Below, one piece after another: positions 42,030 through 52,118 of a stretch of 64,000 nucleotides of DNA. Within the stretch, counting starts at the first letter, position 1; every line of letters begins with the position of its first letter. The translations under genes and the position numbers were made by a program. Under the pieces are notes generated by a model. The model worked only from the letters and a program-made list of their open reading frames with translations, was not told the origin of the DNA and made no database searches. Source of the DNA: Pseudogymnoascus destructans (lineage: Eukaryota > Ascomycota > Leotiomycetes > Thelebolales > Thelebolaceae); NCBI RefSeq assembly GCF_001641265.1, contig NW_020167520.1:248001-312000 (forward strand), given 5' to 3'.

Positions 42030-43575
42030 CGGAGGCGTGTACCAAAAGTCCTTGCCGGGCAGGGGTATAGCCTACTCCTGTCAAAATGAGCACTCACGAT
42101 ACTTGCACCTGTAGCTTCATAAAATAGACTCCAAGGAGGAAATGGATATAAGGAAGGGGTTAGTGATATATCTACACATGGCAAGGCACGTAGGAACTAT
42201 TAACTATTATAATTGATTCTCAATAACCTCTTGAATATGGCGTGGAATCCTCTCAATCCACGCCTGTATTCTCCGTTGTTCAAGCTCCTCCCATGCCTTT
42301 TTCCACACAATTTCTGCAGTCTTCTGAGTTGTAGGAGGCCCTTTACGAGTAGTAACCTGCTTCATAAATGGCCAACAAGGCTCAATCATATTAAGGTCAG
42401 GCGAATTACCTGGCCATAGTAGCCGTTGAATATCAAACCTATCAAAGACAGCCTTTTGCCACTTTGACGCATGAGATGGTGCTTTATCTTCTTGTACAAT
42501 AGTATTTGGCCTTTCCTTCTTACACTCTTGTCAAACGGTAGAAGTAAAGGCTCAAGGATGACTTTTCGGTATCGCCATGCATCAATTCCTCCTTTTCCTT
42601 TCTCACGGGTCATTGCTCCTGTCTTTTTTGTAAACTTCCACTCTGGCTTCCTTCCTCTATAGTTCCGTAATCCAAGGCGACGTATTCCATTTTCAAGTTC
42701 CCATTCCTCTTTGCATTGTGCTTCAATTGTATTATTAAATGCTTCAATTTCAATTGCTGCTTCTCTCTTCTCCTTTGCTGTCTCCTTTTTCCAAATGTGA
42801 TATGGCCCCTTTTTATCGTATGTAAAACAGCTCCACCACATGAATTCCGACGCTCCGTGCCATTGAGAGCGAATAACAGATGGCTCGAATCTCTCATCTT
42901 TTGTCCTCCATACTTTAAATCCTCCACGTCGATGGCCAAGGACAATAGATGTTCATCTGTCCATATAACGTTTTTCCAATCTGTAAGAGTCCAATGTGCA
43001 TATCGTAGAGCGAATTGTAGTTGTGCTTCTCTCATCGCTTTAGTTAATCCTGGTTTCCATGTTGGCTTTCGTTTTATCAGTTTATGCCGTTGTAGTACTT
43101 GAAAAGCAGTCATTGTAGACACACCATTTTCATAACCAATTGTTGCTGCTGTCTTCTCTCGAGAGTTCCGGTCCATTTTTATACTCTTTATAAGAGTCTC
43201 TTCGTCATTTGCACTTAGTTTCTGAGGGCGTCCTGTTCCGAGGGGCATCAATAAGATATTTATCGAGTAATTGCTTGTCGATATCTGGATTATATCCATG
43301 GCGGCGTGCTTCAGCCATGTAATATCGCACTTGCCGCTCGGAAATTTTTGTATTCTCTTTAATTTGCTGATATGTAGCTCCATAAGCTCGGAGTCCTATA
43401 GCTTGAGCTCGCGCTGCAAGAGAGTATGAAGGCATATTTAATATCTGTATTATCTTCTACTCTACAAAATATGAATTGACGATGCCTATTTACTGACTTT
43501 ACCCCTATTTTTAGCCCCGAACGCTACATTCCTTGGCACTGATAGCCCGGCAAGGACTTTTGGTACACGCCTCCG
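42030..43575 (-). mobile_element. Tc1-like element, right-arm copy
   Basis: Mirror copy of 34824-36369 with the same frameshifts, TA at 42028-42029 and 43576-43577. The long ORFs are identical in sequence to the left copy. Confidence 0.9.
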
Positions 43576-43577
43576 TA

Positions 43578-44946
43578 TGCACCTACCTTAGGGGGGTCGA
43601 CCCATTTTTCGACCCCATTGGATAGGATTAAGGGCAAAAGAATATAGGGCAAAAACTCGATATACCCAGTAAACTGGTAAGAAAACTCCATCTACCCAGT
43701 CGGCCGCTAACCCTCCTTTGGAAAGGTTAACGAGCCAATGAGAGGCGTACTCTCATTTGAGAGTACATGCTCAATTGCACAGTAAGTCAGGGGTCAATTG
43801 AGACCCTCAAACCTCCTCCCGTCCACCACAGAACCCCGCTGACACCTCCCAGGCTCCCTCCCTCCTCCGACCCCCTCGAAACCCCCCTCAGAAGCCCTCA
43901 CGTGAGGCACAAACTCCCCCACCTCCCCTGCCCCTGCCTCCTTGCCGAACTTGCTGCCCCTGTCAACAGTAGCGAGTTCCTTGACTTGGACGCTTGGTCC
44001 CACGCCCTGGATGACTGGGCTGTCAAGGAGAAGTTCTCCTGGCGGCTCCAGAGGAGGGACAAAGATGGGGCAACCGCCGTTTGTCCCGAGGAGGGCTGTG
44101 CCTGGCGTGTCCGAGCCAGCCCCAACGACGAGCTTCCTTTGCTCATCGTCGGGGCTGGCTCAGACATGCCAGGCACATATGAGAATGGGGGGAGTTTCTA
44201 GATTGGGCTTGGGCAGGTCACGTGGGATGGAACTGGGTATATAGAGTTTTTGCCCAAGAATATAACCTTCACCACCCCAGATTCACGATGAGCGATTTTT
44301 GCACTGCCTCAGGCCGCAACTACCCCTGCACCCACTCCTCCGAATTGGGCCGTAGCCCCCACAGTCGCAACGTCGGTGCCACCTCAACCGTAGCTTCAGC
44401 GACTCTGCTCAGTGGCAGTGACCGTATACAGCTCAACCTTCGTAAAAAGCTGTAAATGGGCTCTTATATGCTGTATTACCATACAATACCTATGTAGCGA
44501 TATAAAACAAGTGCTAGGGTGAACGGTAGAAGCCTGTAGAAGCCTGTGTTCTGGTTGTAGGTGCTGTATTACTGTAGGCTTCGCTGCAGTTTTGGTACCA
44601 TCAACACTCTCCCATAAAGTTATGGGGCCACCACGTAATTTAACACCACTATTGGCTACTACAATGACGGTCCAAAATTACGATTCTCATCGTGATTGTA
44701 GCCAGTTCCGCACCTTTCGCTACTACCGGTATTTGTATGGTAAATAGCGGCGAAGCTGAGTGAAATTTCCAAAATCACAATGACAGAGTATGCCTCTCAA
44801 CGCTACATTTCTACCACACCATGACCATTTACTACTGTTCTACCCTATCATATATACCTTAATATAGTTAATACTGTAGTATGATGCTATTACTTCAATT
44901 ATATTAATTTATAATACACCATTACATTAGTATTAAGGGGGGAATA
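43578..44946. mobile_element. MULE-like remnant region, right-arm copy
   Basis: Mirror of 33453-34821; ORF 43767-44201 (+) is identical to 34198-34632 and contains the same hairpin (44098-44176). The AT-rich part holds no gene. Confidence 0.55.
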
Positions 44947-46680
44947 ACGTACATGTATAGCGAACCGGCCAAACAAGCGAACCGGCCAGGTGACAATAAC
45001 CCCCAACTAAATGTTAAATTCCTCCACAACAAAACATGCTGCCAAAAAACGATGAAAGGCAATTACTGCTAGCTATCCAAGCTCTACAAAGCGACCCAAA
45101 GTTACGCCTTCGAGCTGTAGCTAGGACTTTTCTGTGGACCACTGTAAGCTAGGTCGTTGATTACTAGGCATACCTTCACAACGCGATATCCAAGCCAACT
45201 CACGGAAATTGACAAATCTAGAGGAATCAGTCCTTGTTCAATACATACTCGACCTAGCTACAAAAGGATTTCCTCCTCAGTTGTCTATTGTTGAAGAATG
45301 GCAAATCGGCTACTTGCAACATGTGACGCGCCACGCGTCGGGTCGCGTTGGGCTTCAAACTTTGTTAAGCGGCGTGTAGAGCTCTGGACACGCTTCCAGC
45401 GCAAATACGACTACCAGAGGGCTAAGTGCGAGGACCCAGAAGTCATCCGTTGTTGGTTTGAGCTTCTACCAACACAATTTCAAAATATGGCATCAATGAA
45501 GCAGATACCTACAACTTTGATGAGATTGGGTTTATGATGGGCGTTATCTCAACTGCTATGGTTGTGACAAGCTCAGACGGGCATACAAAAGCAAAGAAGG
45601 TACAGCCTGGCAATCGGGAATGGGTTACAGTAATCCAAGGTGTTAGTTCTCAAGGTTGGGCAGTGCCGCCATTTGTCATTGTTGCAGGCAAAAACCACCT
45701 TGCATCTTGGTATGAGAACAGTGGATTTCCAAGCGATTGGGTAATTGCTGTTACAGAAAATGGCTGGACTACAAACGAGAGAGGCATGGATTGGATTCAG
45801 CATTTTGAGAAGCATACAAAGACCCGGAGTGTTGGTGGTTATCGCCTCTTAGTCCTTGATGGTCATGAGAGCCACCACTCAGATGAGTTTGAGGAATACT
45901 GCAAGGAACACAACATTATTACGCTTTGTATGCCTGCTCACTCTTCCCATATACTCCAACCACTTGATGTTGGCTGTTTTGGCCCATTAAAGAGAGCTTA
46001 CGGTCGGCAAATTGAAGATATGATGCGGGCTCATATTATTTACATTACTAAGGATGACTTCTTTCCTGCCTTCCACGCTGCCTTTAACACTGCAATGACT
46101 GAAAGCAACATTCAGGGTGGGTTCCGAGGAGCAGGGCTTCTTCCATTCGACCCTGAGAGAGTGATATCTGCACTTGATCTTAAGTTAAAGACACCAACAC
46201 CTCAAAGCTCCCGCCCGGGTACTGCTCAACCTTGGGTTTCCCAAACACCAAATAACCCAATTGAAGCCTCATCACAGTCTACCTTCATTAAAAACTGAAT
46301 TGCGCATCATCAGAATAGCTCTCCAACCTCAATCTATGCAGCTGTTGACCAGTTTACAAAGGGTGCATCGCAAATAATGCATCAATTAGCATTGTTAAAG
46401 GCAGAGAACCAGAACCTCCGACAGGCAAATGAAGTAATAAGCAAGAGCCGGAGGGCTAAAAAATCACGTCTACAGCAAGGAGGATCACTTACTCAACAGG
46501 ATGCGCAGGGTCTACAGGATGAGAGGGATGTTGTGCAGCAAGTAGAGCAGGAAATAAGGGCGAGAAGTGGTCGCAAGCCAAGGGAAGAAATGTGTGCATG
46601 CCGCTGTGGGAAGTGTGGAGAGACTGGACACAATGCGTGCACTTGTCAGATTGTAATAGACATGTCTGAGGAAGAGGTCT
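44947..46680 (+). mobile_element. Pogo-like element A-prime, right-arm copy
   Basis: Starts ACGTACATGTATAGC after TA 44945-44946, with GAACCGGCCA units at 44962 and 44979. Fragments 45298-45537 (HTH) and 45534-46298 (catalytic) are identical to the left copy; the zinc-knuckle part (46377-46680) then fuses to a C/B-type domain. Confidence 0.83.
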
Positions 46681-47728
46681 CTGCTGTTGAGTGCATCTGC
46701 ATGGATGGAACAACCACCGACCCCCTCATTATCTTCAAGGGACAGAATGTACTACAGAGCTGGATTCCAAAGGACGTTATAAGCAAATGGCACTTCTCTG
46801 CAAATACAAAAGGATGGACAAGCAATCTTCATGGATATGAGTGGCTAAAACGCGTTTTTGAGCCTTCTACAAGAGCAAAAGCAACACTTCCAAATGGACA
46901 ACTACAACAAAGGCTCCTTATTTGTGATGGCCATGACAGCCATATAAGTGGGAGCTTCATATCACACTGCATACAGAATCGCATATCGCTCCTTATACTA
47001 CCTCCACATACCTCACATATACTCCAACCACTTGATGTTGCAATTTTTGGACCTTTGAAAAGACACCTCACAACAGCCCTCTCACACCTTAATGAGGTGC
47101 AGCTCCTACGCATACAGAAAGCAGAATGGATGGATGCATACATAGTTACAAGCAAGAGCAGCTGCATTTTCAAATTCAAATATAGCTTCTGCTTGGAGAG
47201 GGAGTGGGTTACAGCCATTCCAGCCACAGACAGTCATACGCGCAGCTACACTTCCTACAACAGACGCACCCTTAGAACGGCCAAGGACTCCAACAGAGCA
47301 TGATATTTTTGAGAAAGTATTTTTGAATAGCAGTCCTCCTCATTTTCAGACACTTCACAAAGCAAATACAGTTCTCTCTTCTACAATAAGTCGCTACAAA
47401 GCGATATATTCATAAGTTAGCAGATGAGACAGAGAGGCTTAACGCACGCCACATACTACAGCAAAGAGAGATGGATAACTTGCGCTCAATTATTCAGAAG
47501 CGCAGAGTACAAAATAAGGGTAAGAGAGTAGTTTTAAAGGGTCAATTCCACATCACAACTGAGGAGTTGCGGTCGCAAGTAGCAGAAGCAGAAGCAGCAA
47601 CAACAGCTACATCACAAAAGTCGAAAATATCAACAACTCCACAAGTTACAACATCTATAATTGATCTAATTGATGATGGGAGTGAGGAGGAGCTATTTGA
47701 CAGTGATATAGATGAATTAGCATGGTAA
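46377..47728 (+). pseudogene. Chimeric pogo transposase, mosaic right-arm copy
   Basis: The zinc-knuckle segment (46377-46670) continues into a catalytic domain that is C-like at first (HGYEWLKRVF, HILQPLDVAIFGPLKRHL). An insertion in the codons after MDAYI (about 47143) shifts the frame, followed by B-like text near 47260-47390 (the GCACCCTTAGAACGG variant). It then becomes C-like again to the acidic end (47471-47728, DSDIDELAW). A deletion near 47390 removes part of the region before RYIHKLADE. Confidence 0.78.
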
Positions 47729-48329
47729 TGGTAGAACTATTTTCAATTTTTTTGAAGCTGCTCATATTTTGAAGGGGTGGCTTACCCCACCATCCCAGTA
47801 ACGTAAGTCGTGGCGTAAGCGGCGATCTGGCGTAAGCGGCGATAAGTACCCTTATATACAACTTTGTATGGAAAGGTACTTCTACATCCAAAACTAAAAC
47901 CTTAAATAGCTCCATGGATAAAAATCGTTAGGCTTAGCTGTTCAATATTTAGGTTCTATATATAGGCCTTTACCTAATATAAAAACGCTAGTATTGCTAG
48001 TGTGATTATTATGCTTCTATTAGTAGGAGAAGATTGCTCATACAAATATTTGTATGAGGAAAACTTAACCCTTAAATTAGCATTGCAAAAAGACACTAGC
48101 AATACTAGCGTTTTTATATTAGGTAAAGGCCTATATATAGAACCTAAATATTGAACAGCTAAGCCTAACGATTTTTATCCATGGAGCTATTTAAGGTTTT
48201 AGTTTTGGATGTAGAAGTACCTTTCCATACAAAGTTGTATATAAGGGTACTTATCGCTGCTTACGCCAGATCGCCGCTTACGCCACGACTTACGTTATGG
48301 CCATGGCCCCGGTATGGCCACGACCTACG
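47729..48329 (+). mobile_element. C-family right end carrying a MITE
   Basis: The terminal sequence of a C-type element (CATCCCAG at 47798, resuming TGGCCATGGCC at 48298 and ending ACGT at 48329) is split by the MITE 47801-48295 at a TA inside its end motif. Confidence 0.82.
47801..48295. mobile_element. Foldback MITE (495 bp)
   Basis: The first and last roughly 200 bp are near-perfect inverted copies (ACGTAAGTCGTGGCGTAAGC at each end; the same 39-residue reading occurs on both strands at 47877-47915 and 48181-48297). TA duplications at 47799-47800 and 48296-48297. End units TGGCGTAAGCGGCGAT start at 47811 and 47828. No coding capacity. Confidence 0.93.
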
Positions 48330-48407
48330 TTACGCCACGACTTACGTTATCCCCACGACCTACGTTACACCATGTAGCCGGTTACACCACGACCTACGTA
48401 ATTATAA
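48330..48407. mobile_element. Stack of three truncated transposon ends
   Basis: Three right ends in a row, each closing with ACGT then T/A: complement ACGTAAGTCGTGGCG (ends 48346), ACGTAGGTCGTGGGGA (ends about 48365), and ACGTAGGTCGTGGTGTAACC (ends about 48398). Each is cut at a TA within its end motif, as expected from insertions into one another. Confidence 0.65.
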
Positions 48408-48590
48408 AGTTGTTAAGTTATTATCTTGTAAAAATTTTGATTTTAACTGGAAGTTCAGTGATCCATCCTCTCGCTTGTGTGATCCGTCCACTTGTGAAAT
48501 ACTTAACCAAAAAACTATAATTACAGATACCTGCTGCGGAATGCATGACTAAGAGTGCTCATCTTGCTTGCCATGCCACCGTGCTGCATA

Positions 48591-49882
48591 TTACTGAGCA
48601 GCGCCTCTTCGAGCGCGGATTGAGTCACGGAGGCATCTATCCAAGAATGTGTCAGTAACGGCCTCTAATAGCGGCATACATTGGACAAACTCACCATCAA
48701 GGTCGCTGAAACTACTACCCATACTTGGTGTCCCATCGCTCTCTCTCCCCATCCCCTGTTCCTTGCCTGTACTTACGGGACTCCTCCCTGCTAGTTCCGC
48801 GGTTCTGCGACCGGGAATCGGACTTGCGCCAGCCAAGCCCCGGACCTGCTTCGCATCTCTATGGCTGGGCGGATGGTTCTGCGCGGTCGAGCTGGCCGAA
48901 GAATCAGATGTATGTGACCGAAGCACGGCATCGGATATTTTCTTGCGATGTGAACCTCCAATCGCGTTTTCTTGCGCAGCGGTTGCGCTTGGGTTATAGG
49001 CGGCGGGAGGTTTAGTTGTGGCGGTAAATGGGAGGAATGTAGGCGAATCTTCGTCATCATCGCCATCTTCAGAGTGGTGGAGACGACGGGGTGGACGACG
49101 TAGCATTCGACTCTGAACTGGGAGGTCCGAGTCTGAGGAGGAGCCTTCTGAACCTGACTCGAGTACAGACGTTGGTGAAAGTGGGGTAGGGCGTGAAGAA
49201 ACATGCGGGTGTGCGGTGTTGATTGTATTGGACAGCCTCCGTGCCCTTGACAGAGGTGACATGGACCGGCCATGTAGTTCGGCCTTCGCGGTGTGGGGGC
49301 TTGAGGGGATGATAGTGTGTCGACTTTGAATCTGGATTGCCGTGTTTGATGACGATGTGCGGCTTATTTGGGGGGCACCAGCCCGCCCGGTGGGTTGTTG
49401 AACGCTGCCGTCTCCATTTGCTGCAGGAGAATCTCTCCGAATCGAGAGAGAGGATGGAGTTTGTTGTTGGCTACCGCCAGATGCCGTTCTTACCATGGTC
49501 TCGCCACCAGTGCTTTCTGTACCCAGTATAGGTGATTGAACCATGTTCTTTGATGCGCCAACCTTTCGAAGCTGGGCCCTAACTTGGGAAAATTGACGGT
49601 CATAGAGGTATGCTGCTTGCTGGAGTAGGAACGATAAAGACACATCATAACTCTCAGCCAGTGTGTTCCAATTCATCTCGTTGTTCTTGGGTGTCTTGGA
49701 GAGGATCTTCCACAGCGACCTATCTTTCGATGCATCCCAGGCAACCTTCACAAAGAGGTCAGACAGATGCCAGGAAGGGAGGACGGGCAACATACCGGTG
49801 GAGGATCCACAAAGTTATCTCGGGGGAATGGCACCCTGACTATAACAGTATATAGGGGTTCTGGATCTTCTGGCGTTGACAT
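48591..49882 (-). CDS. ATG29: Autophagy-related protein 29
   Basis: Exon 1 (49882-49796, 29 codons) and exon 2 (49745-48591) join over a 50-bp intron (GTATGT, branch TCTGAC, acceptor GTGAAG), phase 0, 413 aa. The N-terminal Atg29 domain is clear across the splice: YTVIVRVPFPRDNFVDPPP then VAWDASKDRSLWKILS, NWNTLAESYDVSLSFLLQQ and YDRQFSQVRAQLRKVG (about 75-95). The rest is a disordered Ser/Pro/Thr tail ending in DGEFVQCMPLLEAVTDTFLDRCLRD. Atg29 acts with Atg17 and Atg31 at the phagophore assembly site. The first exon is too short to appear as an ORF of its own. Confidence 0.93.
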
Positions 49883-50243
49883 TTTGATAGGATTCTTGCT
49901 TCCGTGATTGGCAAGTCAGGTCGGTGGAGTAATGAGGAAAGAATATAGCCCTCAAGGCTACATTTATGGCCCGGCTGTGGGCGGTATGTCATGGCAGAAA
50001 GTCACCATCCCACCATCCCACCAATCTAAACCGCACCGGTAGCAGATACTGTGAGTCAAATAGAACAACAACAGTTGCAAGTCATGTTTAGGTTATGCCC
50101 CAGTTTCCCTCATATAGGGTAGCTTTCTTGTTTGTTGTTGGAGAAGGTTTTGGTTTCAAGTAGGTACGTTGGGGGTGTTTTTTGCTGGTTGTAGTGCCTT
50201 ATTCGTATATATGTACTAAAAGGAAGCATCCAATTACTAAAAC

Positions 50244-50336
50244 GGGTCTTGTGGTCTAGTGGTATGATTCTCGCTTAGGGTACACCCTACAGCAATGTTT
50301 GCGAGAGGTCCCCGATTCGATCTCGGGCAAGACCCA
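50244..50336 (+). tRNA. tRNA-Pro (AGG) with intron
   Basis: Acceptor stem GGGTCTT (50244-50250) pairs with AAGACCC (50329-50335), discriminator A at 50336. Anticodon AGG at 50277-50279 lies in the loop TTAGGGT. About 18 nt (around 50281-50298) interrupt the gene after the position 3' of the anticodon, the usual tRNA intron site. The T arm contains GATTCGATC, a B-box form. The D arm GGTCTAGTGGTATGATT is typical of eukaryotic tRNA-Pro. Confidence 0.93.
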
Positions 50337-50344
50337 ACAGTGTA

Positions 50345-50350
50345 TTTTTT
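50345..50350 (+). terminator. Pol III terminator (T6)
   Basis: Six T residues nine bases after the tRNA end. Confidence 0.8.
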
Positions 50351-50847
50351 GTATTTATTTTATATCCTCGCAAAGGGCTTGCTTCCCCGCAAACAGGGGT
50401 AGGGTAGGTAATTGCTCCGACTTGCAAGGACCCTTCCACTCTGCCACTGTGCACATTGCCCATATGTAGTAAAGTATATACTCTGAGTTCTCTGCTTGTG
50501 TGAAATCTCACAGTCCTGTGAAGTTATCCTATGAGTGTTGTCTTATACTCTTTTATTACTGTATACCCATGCAATTACAAGCTGTGTACTCGTGCAACAG
50601 TGCTGTGATAATGGCAGTGCATGTACCACACAGTAGCCACCCAGGCACCACGGCCCAACACTTCCCCAACCCGCAAGTAAGCCAATATATTACCTTGCTC
50701 GTTTCCTTCTCCTCCTTTCCTTTCTCCCATCTACCGTCCTCTCCAACCCACATCCCCCCCCCCTGTTTCTACTCTTCCAACCTATACCGGCGTTGATAAT
50801 TGAACTCTCCATCTGACATTACAACCAACAATCGCACTCCCGTCAGA

Positions 50848-51417
50848 ATGAAGCTTTCCGTGCTATCCGTTCCTCTCCTCCCCGTTCTCATCCACGCCCA
50901 AGCTATCCCCGACTGCGCAACCGCCTGTCTCTCCTCCGCCATCGTCGCCGCATCATGCACTCCTGGTGACAACGCTTGCGCCTGCACTTCCGCCAAGCAA
51001 ATCGAAATTGGCATCGCCGGTACCTCTTGCCTCTTGAGCTCATGCTCCCCCGAGGAGCTTCCTGCCGTCATTGCTGCCGGAAGCGCGGCATGCTCCTCCT
51101 ACTTCGCCACGCTGTCTGGCTCTGCGAAGGCAACGACGGGCAGCACAGCCACCCACTCCAAGAGCTCTGAATCAAGTGGTGCACCCACCATCACCTCCGA
51201 GCGAAGCACCTCTACCGGAACTACTTCTGCACCAGGCACCTCAGGGGACCCCAGTGACACAATGGTCCCAAGCGATGTCAGCACCACCGCTGGCCCTGCC
51301 TCAATGACAACCGGTGGGGCCAAGGCGCCTAGCTCCTCGACTGGCGGTGCGGCTGCCATGGCCACTGCATTCGGCGGCGTAGCAATGGCGCTCTTGGGCG
51401 TTGCCGTGGCCCTGTAA
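50848..51417 (+). CDS. CFEM-domain GPI-anchored protein
   Basis: Single exon, 189 aa. Signal peptide MKLSVLSVPLLPVLIHAQA (cleavage near 18-19). CFEM domain about 20-95 with eight cysteines (DC, AC, SC, AC-AC, SC, SC, AC) and the Asp before the CxC pair (GDNACAC), the position that ligates haem in known CFEM proteins. A Ser/Thr-rich stalk (about 100-165) leads to a small-residue site and a hydrophobic C-terminal tail (AMATAFGGVAMALLGVAVAL) typical of GPI addition. Likely cell-wall or plasma-membrane located; iron/haem uptake or surface roles are known for the family. Confidence 0.92.
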   Translation: MKLSVLSVPLLPVLIHAQAIPDCATACLSSAIVAASCTPGDNACACTSAKQIEIGIAGTSCLLSSCSPEELPAVIAAGSAACSSYFATLSGSAKATTGSTATHSKSSESSGAPTITSERSTSTGTTSAPGTSGDPSDTMVPSDVSTTAGPASMTTGGAKAPSSSTGGAAAMATAFGGVAMALLGVAVAL

Positions 51418-52118
51418 GGGTCCTAAGGCTTCGAATTGGCGAGGGACGACATTGAACAGACTTGACGTACCTTGGTGGATGGATAGGAGTGAGAGAGGAC
51501 GAGTTGCACAAGGGGAGTAGGATCACAGAAGTGTTCCAGGATCTGCCACGTTACATTCTTGCTGTAGCCATGACCACTCATGACTTTAATAAAACACCAT
51601 GACAGCCTTGAGACTACTCTCATCCATTCGTTCCGTGTGCATGAATTGCGTGCATCCGAATAACTCACACATCAGCCCCTCAAGCAACATATAGGAATGT
51701 CCCTAGAATAATAATGGTATTTTTATAGACCATGACGTTCAAGGCCTTTCGTTGTCAGTTCATGACGGTATTTAGTGGAGACCCCGCAATTGCCCCCGAA
51801 ATCTGGGGAAGCTCCACGCATAATTATGGACTGCATTCATACGTACTGTATTAAATTGAGTCCATAATCCTGACACACGAACATCGATTATCAGGCCTAT
51901 CACAGCGAGAAACTGGAGATAGTGGGGTTTACTAGTTTATATAGCTCGATAGATCAATTGCTTGATCAGAACGTAGGTGGCCCGATCTTTCCGCCAACCT
52001 CAGGTGACCCGCTCCACAACCGCCAAAACCTCGGCTGACCCCCCCACAGATAAATCTTCAACTTCTGACCTTCGACCCCGTCAACAACAGCACCAACTCC
52101 ACCACCTCCGCCACCACG
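51418..52118. other. Intergenic region after the CFEM gene
   Basis: Includes the CFEM 3' UTR and, from about 51960, a C-rich pyrimidine stretch typical of a fungal 5' UTR before the ATG at 52119. No gene or transposon end seen. Confidence 0.5.

Larger units (their letters stand above)
42028..46813. repeat. Large inverted repeat, right arm (about 4.8 kb)
   Basis: Mirror of 31586-36371 (x pairs with 78399-x). It carries the same Tc1-like element, MULE remnant and A-prime pogo copy in reverse order and strand. Confidence 0.93.

Noticed and set aside
31586..46813. Inverted repeat as a chromosome-end or replication structure
   Set aside because: The arms are made of transposons and flank an ordinary gene; no telomere repeats are present.
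50244..50336. tRNA without intron, or pseudogene
   Set aside because: The acceptor, D, anticodon and T arms are all sound when about 18 nt after the anticodon loop are removed, so an intron-bearing tRNA-Pro fits better.
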